Positions 6,867 to 13,695 of a DNA stretch of 22,684 nt are shown here, piece after piece; position 1 is the stretch's first letter; each line of letters starts with the position of its first letter. The stretch is from assembly GCA_050733695.1 (NCBI GenBank), contig JBOHTO010000041.1, positions 1 to 22,684 on the forward strand. The letters run 5' to 3'. The position numbers and the translations under genes are program-made. The notes below the pieces were generated by a model that saw only the letters and a list, made by a program, of their open reading frames with translations, did no database searches and was not told the origin of the DNA. This stretch comes from JBOHTO01 sp050733695 (GTDB lineage: Bacteria > Gemmatimonadota > Gemmatimonadetes > Gemmatimonadales > Gemmatimonadaceae).

Positions 6867-7982
6867 ATGGCGCTTTCGAAGATCAGGGGATTCGACGACT
6901 GGATCGATCTGTTCAAGGTGTGGCAGGAAGACATTGGCCTGCAGGCATCCGAGCTCAGGGACTACAAGTTCGACATCAAGCTCGACGAGCTGGACATGAG
7001 CGAGATCGAGTTCGGCCACTACGCGGGCGACAGCAAATGGCCGACGGTGATGCACATCCCGGATCAGCGCATCCGCGACGCACTCCAGACGCTGATCATC
7101 TTCCAGGGCGACACCGAATTCGCATCCGTGGAGCAGCAGCGCAACCTGCTGGAGACGGCGCCCAGCAGCTACGACCTGCTCTCGATCTACCGGGTGATGG
7201 CGGAGGAGATGCGGCATGGCTGGCAGATGTCGTATCTGCTCGTGTCGCACTTCGGAGATGAAGGGCGTCGCGAAGCGGAGAAACTGCTTTCGCGCCGAGC
7301 GGAGGAGCAGGAGCGCCTGCTGGGATCCTTCAATGAAGCCGTGGAGAACTGGCTCGATTTCTTCGCCTATACGGAGTTCATCGACCGCGACGGCAAGTAT
7401 CAGCTCCAGATGATGTCCACGTCGGCGTTCGCACCGCTCTCCAGATCAATGAAGCCGATGCTGAAGGAGGAGTCGTACCATCTGGGCACGGGCAACAGCG
7501 GCCTGCTGCGCATCATCAAGGCGGGCAGGATTCCGACTGACATCATGCAGCGCTACTTCAACAAGTGGGTGTCGACTGCGTTCGATCTCTTCGGCACGGA
7601 CAACTCCTCGTCCGCGCAGTGGGCCTATGTGTGGGGGTTGAAGGGGCGATTCGACGAGCGCACCAACCCGCAGCCCGCGAATCCAGCGGAGCTCAACGAG
7701 GCGGCGCGCGAGCTGTACCGGCAGGAGGTGCAGGGGCTGATCGACCGGCTCAACCAGTACGTGCCGGAACACCAGCCGAAGCTCTGCATACCGGATCTCA
7801 AGTTCAATCGCCGGATCGGCAAGTACAAGCGACAGGCATACGCGATCGATGGAACGCCGATGGACGCGGCGAAGCACGCGGCATACGTGGAGTCCGTGAT
7901 GCCCACGGCGGGAGATCGCGAGTTCCTCCGCAACATCTTCAAGGAGAGCGACTGGATTCAGGCGCGAAAGTCCGACAACTAG
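6867..7982 (+). CDS. BoxB-like diiron aromatic acyl-CoA epoxidase
   Basis: This 371-residue ferritin-like protein belongs to the phenylacetic-acid-catabolic (PaaA/PaaC, BoxB) diiron family. Segments such as QGDTEFASVEQQR, AEEMRHGW, FIDRDGKYQL, KEESYH and WGLKGRF match benzoyl-CoA 2,3-epoxidase BoxB as I remember it. The presumed iron ligands E84, E114, H117, D173, E202 and H205 keep the spacing of BoxB E120, E150, H153, D211, E240 and H243, apart from a 2-residue deletion between H117 and D173. It is about 100 residues shorter than BoxB (about 475) and somewhat longer than PaaA. GGGAG lies 9 nt before the ATG. It should use O2 and reducing equivalents to epoxidise an aromatic or other unsaturated acyl-CoA. 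No reductase is encoded nearby. Confidence 0.8.
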   Translation: MALSKIRGFDDWIDLFKVWQEDIGLQASELRDYKFDIKLDELDMSEIEFGHYAGDSKWPTVMHIPDQRIRDALQTLIIFQGDTEFASVEQQRNLLETAPSSYDLLSIYRVMAEEMRHGWQMSYLLVSHFGDEGRREAEKLLSRRAEEQERLLGSFNEAVENWLDFFAYTEFIDRDGKYQLQMMSTSAFAPLSRSMKPMLKEESYHLGTGNSGLLRIIKAGRIPTDIMQRYFNKWVSTAFDLFGTDNSSSAQWAYVWGLKGRFDERTNPQPANPAELNEAARELYRQEVQGLIDRLNQYVPEHQPKLCIPDLKFNRRIGKYKRQAYAIDGTPMDAAKHAAYVESVMPTAGDREFLRNIFKESDWIQARKSDN

Positions 7983-8000
7983 CCGTGCCTCGCACGTGGA

Positions 8001-8018
8001 TTCCCGCTTTCGCGGGAA
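8001..8018. repeat. Short palindromic repeat hairpin (TTCCCGC-TTTC-GCGGGAA)
   Basis: A perfect 7-bp stem with a TTTC loop lies between the diiron and GDPD genes. With its flanks (GTGGATTCCCGC...GCGGGAACGAC) it matches the very common dispersed intergenic repeat whose reverse-strand translation reads FPRKREST. It has no T-run, so it is a repeat rather than a standard terminator, though it may stabilise the mRNA 3' end of the upstream gene. Confidence 0.8.
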
Positions 8019-8054
8019 CGACAGCATGCTTCCACCTGGCGGGCGGGAACGGGC

Positions 8055-8852
8055 GTGGCAATTGATCGGCGTACTGAATGGATCTCGCACCGCGGGCTGT
8101 CGCGCGAGCGGCCCGAGAACACGCTCTCAGCGTTTCTGCTCGCGCTCGAGCGCGGCGCCGACGGCATCGAGCTCGATGTGCACGCGACGCGCGATGGCAT
8201 GCTCGTCGTCCACCACGACCACATGCTCCCTGCCCCGTTCGGCGCTGTCGCCCACGCGCCCTACGAGTCCGACTCGCCGGACGTTCGCGCGATCGCCGAA
8301 CTGTCGGCGCGGGAGCTGGGCGGGTTCAGCGTGGCAGGCGAGCCGATACCGACGCTCGATCAGGTGCTGAGCGCAGTGGGCGGCCGCGCCGTGCTGTACA
8401 TCGAGCTCAAGGCGCGCAGAATCGAGTCGCTCGTCGCGGGAGCGCTCGCGGACGCGCGTGACCTGTCGCGCTATGCAGTCCATTCCTTCGACCACCGCGC
8501 CGTGCGGCGCATGCGCGAACTCGCTCCGGAGCTCGCGACCGGGATCCTGACGGTTTCGTATCTGCTCGATCCTGCAGCAACGCTGCGCGCAGCGGGCGCA
8601 CGCGACTACTGGGCCGAGTGGCAGACGATCGACCGGGCGCTTGTCAATGAGGTGCATGCGGCGGGTGGGCGCGTGATCGCGTGGACGGTGAACGACCAGG
8701 CGGCGGCGGCGGCTCTCATCGCGCTCGGAGTCGACGGCATCTGCACGGACGCACTGATCGGCGCCCACCGCGCCGCTGCCGTCCGGGATCTGCAGCAGCC
8801 CTCCGGGGCGGATGCTGCGTCGCCGGCCCGCACCGGGAACCGGCCGGCGTGA
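8055..8852 (+). CDS. Glycerophosphodiester phosphodiesterase (GDPD family)
   Basis: This 265-residue TIM-barrel protein starts at a GTG. It has the GDPD signature: SHRG (catalytic histidine) with PENT close behind, GIELDVHATRDGMLVVHHD (metal and second-histidine site), YIELK, and the C-terminal WTVN and GVDGICTD motifs. The family hydrolyses glycerophosphodiesters to glycerol-3-phosphate and an alcohol. No signal peptide is seen, so it is probably cytoplasmic. It has no evident role in aromatic degradation and lies between a dispersed hairpin repeat upstream and a tandem repeat that invades its C-terminal codons downstream. The last 15 or so residues (from about GADAASPARTG) are encoded by decayed repeat units. 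Its TGA overlaps the GTG of the first good unit. Confidence 0.9.
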   Translation: MAIDRRTEWISHRGLSRERPENTLSAFLLALERGADGIELDVHATRDGMLVVHHDHMLPAPFGAVAHAPYESDSPDVRAIAELSARELGGFSVAGEPIPTLDQVLSAVGGRAVLYIELKARRIESLVAGALADARDLSRYAVHSFDHRAVRRMRELAPELATGILTVSYLLDPAATLRAAGARDYWAEWQTIDRALVNEVHAAGGRVIAWTVNDQAAAAALIALGVDGICTDALIGAHRAAAVRDLQQPSGADAASPARTGNRPA

Positions 8853-9016
8853 GCGCGAAGATGCGCGTCGCCGAGCCACACGGAGAACCGGCGGGCGTGA
8901 GCGCGAAGATGCGCGTCGCCGAGCCGCACAGAGAACCGGCAGCCGTGAGCGCGAAGATGCGCGTCGCCGAGCCGCACAGAGAACCGGCAGCCGTCAGCGC
9001 GAAGATGCGCGTCGCC
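8825..9016 (+). repeat. 48-bp tandem repeat, four units, spanning the hydroxyacyl-CoA dehydrogenase start
   Basis: Four 48-bp units lie at 8825-8872, 8873-8920, 8921-8968 and 8969-9016. Each has a 24-bp front half and a back half beginning GTGAGCGCGAAGATGCGC. The back half is identical in units 1-3; unit 4 has GTC for GTG. The front half of unit 1 matches unit 2 at 18 of 24 positions. A further decayed back half, with a 1-nt insertion, is visible at 8803-8824 inside the GDPD gene. The period is a multiple of three, so every unit places a GTG and/or ATG in frame with the downstream dehydrogenase. One unit encodes 16 residues (VSAKMRVAEPHREPAA). Confidence 0.95.
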
Positions 9017-9862
9017 GTGATCGGCGCCGGTACGATGGGACACGGAATCGCATATGTGGCCGCGGCCGCGGGACACACGACTGCGCTATGCGACGCGGAT
9101 CCGGCGGCGCTGGCGCGCGGGATGAGCCGCATAGGCGATGCGTTCACGAAGGCGATCGAGCGCGGAAAGGCGACTCCGGCTTCGCGCGACGCTGCACTCG
9201 GGAGGCTGCGCGCGAGTGGCGACCTCGCCGACGCGTGCGCGGCGGCGGACATCGTCATCGAGGCGGTCCCGGAGCAGCTCGAGCTCAAGCAGACACTCCT
9301 GGCGGCCGCGGAGCGCGCGGCGCCCGGGCACGGGCTCATCGCGAGCAATACCTCCTCACTCTCGGTCACCGAGATCGCGAGCGCGCTCGAACACCGGGAA
9401 CGCTCGCTCGGGATGCACTTCTTCAACCCTGTGCCGGCGATGCGGCTGGTCGAGATCGTGCGCGGCGCGGAGACATCGGACGACAGCGTCGAGCGCGCCC
9501 GGGACTTCGCCGAATCGCTGGGCAAGATGCCGATCGTCGTCCGCGACACGCCCGGCTTCGCCACCAGCAGGCTCGGCGTCGTACTCGGGCTGGAAGCCAT
9601 TCGCATGCTCGAGCAGGGCGTAGCGAGCGCCGAGGACATCGACCGCGCGATGGAGCTGGGTTACAATCACCCCATGGGGCCACTCCGTCTCACCGATCTG
9701 GTGGGACTCGACGTGCGGCTCGCGATCGCCGAGTATCTGCACTCGGAACTGGGTGGTGCGACATACGAGCCGCCGGGTCTGCTTCGCGAACTCGTCGCCG
9801 AGGGTAAGCTGGGGCGCAAGAGCGGCGAAGGATTCCATGTCTGGGAGGCGGACAACAGATGA
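9005..9862 (+). CDS. 3-hydroxyacyl-CoA dehydrogenase (PaaH/Hbd type)
   Basis: From the ATG at 9005 this is a 285-residue protein of normal family length. The NAD-binding motif VIGAGTMGHGIAY starts at residue 5, followed by IIEAVPEQLE-like VIEAVPEQ, NTSSLSVTEIA, and the catalytic H138 (GMHFFNPVPAM) and E150 pair. The C-terminal domain has the usual GYNHPMGPLRLTDLVGLD. It oxidises 3-hydroxyacyl-CoA to 3-oxoacyl-CoA, feeding the thiolase. The start is uncertain. In-frame starts at GTG 8849, 8897 and 8945 and ATG 8861, 8909 and 8957 would add up to 52 repeat-encoded residues (337 in total). GTG 8849 overlaps the GDPD stop as other genes in this operon do. The ATG at 9005 is chosen on family length; no Shine-Dalgarno sequence decides it. 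Confidence 0.9.
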   Translation: MRVAVIGAGTMGHGIAYVAAAAGHTTALCDADPAALARGMSRIGDAFTKAIERGKATPASRDAALGRLRASGDLADACAAADIVIEAVPEQLELKQTLLAAAERAAPGHGLIASNTSSLSVTEIASALEHRERSLGMHFFNPVPAMRLVEIVRGAETSDDSVERARDFAESLGKMPIVVRDTPGFATSRLGVVLGLEAIRMLEQGVASAEDIDRAMELGYNHPMGPLRLTDLVGLDVRLAIAEYLHSELGGATYEPPGLLRELVAEGKLGRKSGEGFHVWEADNR

Positions 9863-10641
9863 GCGAGCCAGGCATTGTTCTCGAGGAGAGGCGCGGTGCG
9901 ACGGCGCTGATTACGCTGAACCGCCCGGAGAAGCGCAACGCGCTCAACGGTCAGCTCCGCTGCGCATTCCTCGGCGCACTCGGAACGGCGGCGCGGGATC
10001 CCGGAGTGCGCGCGATCGTTATCACCGGCGCGGGTGACAAGGCGTTCGTTGCCGGGGCCGACATCGCGGAGTTCGAGGGCCGGTCGGCAGTCGACCAGTA
10101 CCGGGTGATGTCGGCGCCGTCGATCTTCGATGCGGTCGAGAGTTGCCCCAGGCCGGTGATCGCCGCGATCAACGGTTACTGTCTCGGTGGCGGGATGGAG
10201 CTCGCTCTGGCGTGCGATATCCGGATCGCATCGCGCAGCGCACGATTCGGGCAGCCTGAAGTCGGCCTGGGGATCATTCCAGGTGGTGGCGGAACGCAGC
10301 GTCTCCCCCGCATCGTCGGACTGGGTGCGGCACTCAGGATCGTGCTCGGCGGCGAGATGTTCGACGCCGCCGAAGCGCTGCGGCTCGGCCTAGTGGAGGA
10401 AGTCGTGGAACCGGATGCCCTGCTCGAACGCGCCCTTGCGTTCGCGGATGGCATCGCATCGAAGAGCCCGGTGGCTGTCACGGCCGCGAAGGAAGCGACG
10501 AGGGCCGCGCTGAGCCTGCCACTCGCGGAGGGTCTCAAGCTCGAGCGAGCGCTCTTCCAGCTCTGCTTCGCGAGCGAGGACAAGGCGGAGGGCGTTCGCG
10601 CCTTCATGGAGAAGCGGAAGGCATCCTTCCCCGGGCGGTGA
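9859..10641 (+). CDS. Enoyl-CoA hydratase (PaaF-like crotonase)
   Basis: This 260-residue crotonase has the oxyanion-hole motif FVAGADIAEF. Both catalytic glutamates are present, E114 in GYCLGGGMELALACDIRIAS and E134 in FGQPEVGLGIIPGGGGTQRLPR, as in true 2,3-enoyl-CoA hydratases. Its ATG overlaps the dehydrogenase TGA (ATGA), so the hydratase and dehydrogenase are translationally coupled and probably catalyse consecutive beta-oxidation steps. It is the third crotonase of the operon and looks most like a generic hydratase such as PaaF or Crt. Confidence 0.9.
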   Translation: MSEPGIVLEERRGATALITLNRPEKRNALNGQLRCAFLGALGTAARDPGVRAIVITGAGDKAFVAGADIAEFEGRSAVDQYRVMSAPSIFDAVESCPRPVIAAINGYCLGGGMELALACDIRIASRSARFGQPEVGLGIIPGGGGTQRLPRIVGLGAALRIVLGGEMFDAAEALRLGLVEEVVEPDALLERALAFADGIASKSPVAVTAAKEATRAALSLPLAEGLKLERALFQLCFASEDKAEGVRAFMEKRKASFPGR

Positions 10642-11522
10642 TGGCCGCCCCCATCGCCGATCGACACGCGCACCGGATCACCGACGTTCACGTCCACATC
10701 CAGCCGTGGCGTGATCTCAAGCCCGCCGTGCTGGAGACCATGCGGCATGGCAAGGAGGAGAGCTTCGAGCGGCTGATGCAGATCATGTACGAGCCGCGGC
10801 TGCTGCTCGATCTGATGGACGCCGAGGGGATCGACCGCGTGGGACTCGTCAACTATGCGAGCCCCGATCTGATGGGCTTCACGGACAGTACGAACGAGCA
10901 TGCCGTTCGCTATGCCGAGGCGGCGCCGGATCGACTGCTCCCCTATGGCGGCGTACATCCGCGGTTCACGACCAACGCATCGCGCGACGTCGAGCGGCTG
11001 GTGGAGATGGGGACGCGCGTGCTCAAGATCCACCCGAATCACCAGTGCTTCCCCGCCAACGCATACACACAGGGACTCGCTGCACTCGGCGACATCTACC
11101 GGAGCTGCGAGGCCAAAGGGCTGCCCGTGATGATCCACACCGGTACGAGCATATTCCCCGGTGCGCGCAGCAAGTGGGGGAATCCTATGGAGATCGACGA
11201 CATCGCGATCGACTTCCCCGACCTTCCGATCATCATGGCGCACGGCGGACGCCCGCTCTACATGGCAGAGGCCTTCTTCATCCTTCGACGGCATCGGCAG
11301 GTGTGGCTCGATCTCTCCGGCATCCCGCCGCGGCAACTGCTCGAATACTTTCCGCGCATCGAGGAGATCTCGGACCGGCTGCTCTGGGGAACCGACTGGC
11401 CGAGCCCGGGAGTGACGAGCATGCGCCGGAACGTGGATCAGTTTCTCGCGCTCCCGTTGAGCGCGGCCACCATGGCTGCTGCGCTCGAAGCGAATCCGGA
11501 GCGACTGCTCCCGCGGCGCTAG
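10641..11522 (+). CDS. Amidohydrolase_2-family metal-dependent hydrolase or decarboxylase
   Basis: This 293-residue TIM-barrel protein has the metal-site pattern of the amidohydrolase_2 (ACMSD / resorcylate decarboxylase) group: HVH in DVHVHIQPW, a histidine in KIHPNH, another in MIHTGTS and AHGGRP, and an aspartate in GTDWPSPG. Members decarboxylate or hydrolyse aromatic or ring-fission acids and lactones. The ATG at 10641 overlaps the crotonase TGA by one base; a GTG one codon earlier is possible. As the last gene of the operon it may process the aromatic substrate or a lactone side product. The substrate is not predictable, and this is a context inference only. Confidence 0.85.
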   Translation: MAAPIADRHAHRITDVHVHIQPWRDLKPAVLETMRHGKEESFERLMQIMYEPRLLLDLMDAEGIDRVGLVNYASPDLMGFTDSTNEHAVRYAEAAPDRLLPYGGVHPRFTTNASRDVERLVEMGTRVLKIHPNHQCFPANAYTQGLAALGDIYRSCEAKGLPVMIHTGTSIFPGARSKWGNPMEIDDIAIDFPDLPIIMAHGGRPLYMAEAFFILRRHRQVWLDLSGIPPRQLLEYFPRIEEISDRLLWGTDWPSPGVTSMRRNVDQFLALPLSAATMAAALEANPERLLPRR

Positions 11523-11645
11523 GACCGCGCGCCGCCGGCGGCTTCAGCAAGGCCTTGCACGTTCAGCCGGGCAAACTCGCTCCTGCACGCAGAACTCAGG
11601 ACACGACGGAGCGATTCAGTAGCTCCGGCGCGCAGCGAAGAGCGA

Positions 11646-12044
11646 TCATCTCCGCTGCTCGGCCAATCCGAGAAACCCACTGGCCGACTGCGAGCCAAGG
11701 AAAAAGACCAGGTACACAGAGTTTCCGGTAGACTCGATCGGCACAGATACGATGAGGTCGTCGAAGCTCGCGCCTGCGGGCGGATCCTCGAGCGTCACCG
11801 TGTACGTGGCGCCCCTGGGCACCTCGAATCCGACCGTGCCATCTTCCGTCACCCTTTCGAGCGACACGCCCCCTCCATCGACGGTGACAGTCGCGCCACT
11901 CACCGGCTGTTCGTCAACCCTGACGTGGGCTAGGATCACGCTCCCCGGCTCCGTTGGCGAATCGCCGCAGCCAGCGGCCAACACCGAGAGGAGCAACGCT
12001 GCGCACGCCGTCCCCGAGATCGCGCGAGGTCGAACGCGTGCCAT
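11646..12044 (-). CDS. Small secreted lipoprotein with a beta-sandwich-like domain
   Basis: This 132-residue protein starts with a lipoprotein signal peptide ending in the lipobox LAAGC (cysteine at about residue 26) and the spacer GDSPTEP. The mature part (ILAHVRVDEQPVSGATVTVD and VPRGATYTVTLEDPP) has the rhythm of carboxypeptidase-regulatory-like or Ig-like folds found in many surface lipoproteins. A perfect AGGAGG sits 5 nt before the chosen ATG; another ATG one codon earlier is too close to it. The frame stays open further upstream through the divergent amidohydrolase, but that extension lacks coding features. It is convergent with the catabolic operon and divergent from the amidohydrolase pair. 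Function unknown. Confidence 0.75.
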   Translation of the reverse strand: MARVRPRAISGTACAALLLSVLAAGCGDSPTEPGSVILAHVRVDEQPVSGATVTVDGGGVSLERVTEDGTVGFEVPRGATYTVTLEDPPAGASFDDLIVSVPIESTGNSVYLVFFLGSQSASGFLGLAEQRR

Positions 12045-12069
12045 CATCTCCTCCTGTTGAGCGGTTCTT

Positions 12070-12084
12070 CGTGCGTGCCGCACG
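12070..12084. repeat. Hairpin in the divergent intergenic region
   Basis: CGTGCG-TGC-CGCACG is a perfect 6-bp stem with a 3-nt loop between the lipoprotein and amidohydrolase starts. A second inverted repeat, CCTGGCGA (12144-12151) with TCGCCAGG (12164-12171), lies nearby. Either could be regulatory or chance. I could not place clear promoters in this 208-bp gap; TATACC at 12229-12234 is a weak -10 candidate for the plus-strand genes. Confidence 0.3.
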
Positions 12085-12252
12085 ATTCGTTCCGGTATCG
12101 CAACATGATCGCCGGAATCGGCGAGTGAACTGCGTTGAGCGCTCCTGGCGATCACCGCGACCTTCGCCAGGCGACAACATCTGGCACTGGACGCGTCGCG
12201 CGCGTAGTTTTTCTCACAACTCACACCATATACCAGGAGCACTGTTCTCGCA

Positions 12253-13695
12253 ATGCGCAATGCCGCTCTCGCATTCGCCCTCGCTGCGCTCGCATGCACA
12301 CCAGCGCGGGGAACGCAATCGCCATCGCCCGAATCGGATGCCAGCGATTCCGCAGAGTCGTATGGATCTGGCGCGCTCTCGACGCCGCTCGACAATCCGT
12401 TCCCGAGCACGTACCAGCGATTCCCGTCCAGGCCGACCGTCATCCGCAACGTCACGATCATGACCGCAGCGGGACCCACGATCGAGAGCGGCGCCATCCT
12501 CCTCCGCGACGGCAAGGTGGCCGCGGTGGGCGCGACGCTTGAAGCTCCCGCCGACGCGCTCGTGATCGACGGCGCCGGCAAGTACGTGACGCCCGGCATC
12601 ATCGACACGCATTCACACGTCGGCGTCTACGCCGCGCCCGGCGGCTCTGCGCTCAGCGACGGCAACGAGGCAACCGATCCCACGACGCCCGAGGTGTGGG
12701 CCGAGCATTCGGTGTGGCCGCAGGATCCGCAGTTCCCACGCCTCATCGCGGGTGGTGTCACCACCATACAGGTGCTCCCCGGTTCGGCGAATCTCATCGG
12801 TGGCCGCGGAGTGACGCTGAAGGTCGTTCCCTCGCGTTCCGTGCAGGGGATGAAGTTCCCGGGCGCGAAGTACGGCCTCAAGATGGCGTGCGGCGAGAAC
12901 CCCAAGCGGGTGTACGAGAACAGCGGTCCGTCCACGAGAATGGGCAACGTTGCGGGATACCGCGAAGCGTGGATCAGCGCGGAGCAGTATAGACGCAAGT
13001 GGGACAAATGGCTCGATGATCGTGACGAGGATCCGCCGGTCCGTGACCTCGCGAACGAGACGCTCGCCGAGGTTCTGCGTGGCAACATCCTCGTGCACAA
13101 CCACTGCTATCGCGCGGACGAGATGATGCAGATGATCGATATCGCCGAGGAGTTCGGCTACGAGATCCGCTCATTCCATCACGGGGTGGAGGCGTACAAG
13201 ATCGCCGACGTTCTCGCCGACAAGGAGATCGCGGCATCCATCTGGGCAGACTGGGGCGCGTTCAAGATGGAAGCGATGGACGGCGTGACGGCAAACCTGC
13301 CGCTCGTTCACAATGCCGGCGCCCGCGCGATCGTGCACTCCGACGATGCCTCCGGTGCGCAGCGCCTGAATCAGGAAGCCGCAAAGGGCCTTGCTGCAGG
13401 GCGCGAGCTGGGCCTCGATGTCACTGAAGAAGATGCGATGCTCTGGCTCACCATGAACCCGGCGTGGGCGCTCGGCATTCAGGAACAGGTCGGATCGCTC
13501 GAGGTCGGAAAAAATGCCGACGTCGTACTCTGGTCCGGCAACCCGTTTAGCATCTACACGCGCGCCGAGAAAGTCTGGATCGACGGCGCTATGGTCTTCG
13601 ATCGCCTGGACGCCGCGGAGTCGTGGCGAACCGATTTCGAGCTTGGGTTCGTGCCTGTGCGCGAACCAGTACCCGCTGGAGGTGCCCCGAGATGA
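12253..13695 (+). CDS. Secreted amidohydrolase (imidazolonepropionase/prolidase-like), metal site intact
   Basis: This 480-residue protein has an N-terminal export signal (MRNAALAFALAALACTPARG) that may be a lipoprotein signal with a non-standard lipobox. The amidohydrolase_1 fold follows: a beta-strand collar (NVTIMTAAGPTIESGAILLRDGKVAAVG), the HxH metal motif at H120 and H122 (PGIIDTHSH), a probable carboxylated lysine near K210, histidines in NILVHNHCYRADE and RSFHHGVEAYK, the aspartate in VHSDD, and the C-terminal GSLEVGKNADVVLWSGNPF. It should hydrolyse a cyclic amide or peptide-like bond outside the cytoplasm. AGGAG lies 13 nt from the ATG, unusually far. It overlaps the next gene by ATGA. 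Substrate unknown. Confidence 0.9.
   Translation: MRNAALAFALAALACTPARGTQSPSPESDASDSAESYGSGALSTPLDNPFPSTYQRFPSRPTVIRNVTIMTAAGPTIESGAILLRDGKVAAVGATLEAPADALVIDGAGKYVTPGIIDTHSHVGVYAAPGGSALSDGNEATDPTTPEVWAEHSVWPQDPQFPRLIAGGVTTIQVLPGSANLIGGRGVTLKVVPSRSVQGMKFPGAKYGLKMACGENPKRVYENSGPSTRMGNVAGYREAWISAEQYRRKWDKWLDDRDEDPPVRDLANETLAEVLRGNILVHNHCYRADEMMQMIDIAEEFGYEIRSFHHGVEAYKIADVLADKEIAASIWADWGAFKMEAMDGVTANLPLVHNAGARAIVHSDDASGAQRLNQEAAKGLAAGRELGLDVTEEDAMLWLTMNPAWALGIQEQVGSLEVGKNADVVLWSGNPFSIYTRAEKVWIDGAMVFDRLDAAESWRTDFELGFVPVREPVPAGGAPR

Noticed and set aside
8001..8018. Rho-independent terminator after the diiron gene
   Set aside because: Good hairpin but no T-run on the plus strand, and the sequence matches a common dispersed repeat.
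7446..8090. Minus-strand open frame opposite the diiron gene containing FPRKREST
   Set aside because: That peptide is the familiar translation of the dispersed TTCCCGC hairpin repeat, and the rest is antisense to the diiron gene.
8825..9016. Possible CRISPR array
   Set aside because: The 48-bp units are contiguous with no unique spacers and lie in coding sequence.
12045..12608. Upstream extension of the lipoprotein frame through the divergent gap and into the opposite-strand amidohydrolase
   Set aside because: A perfect AGGAGG and a clean lipoprotein signal peptide mark the start at 12044; the extension overlaps a gene on the other strand.
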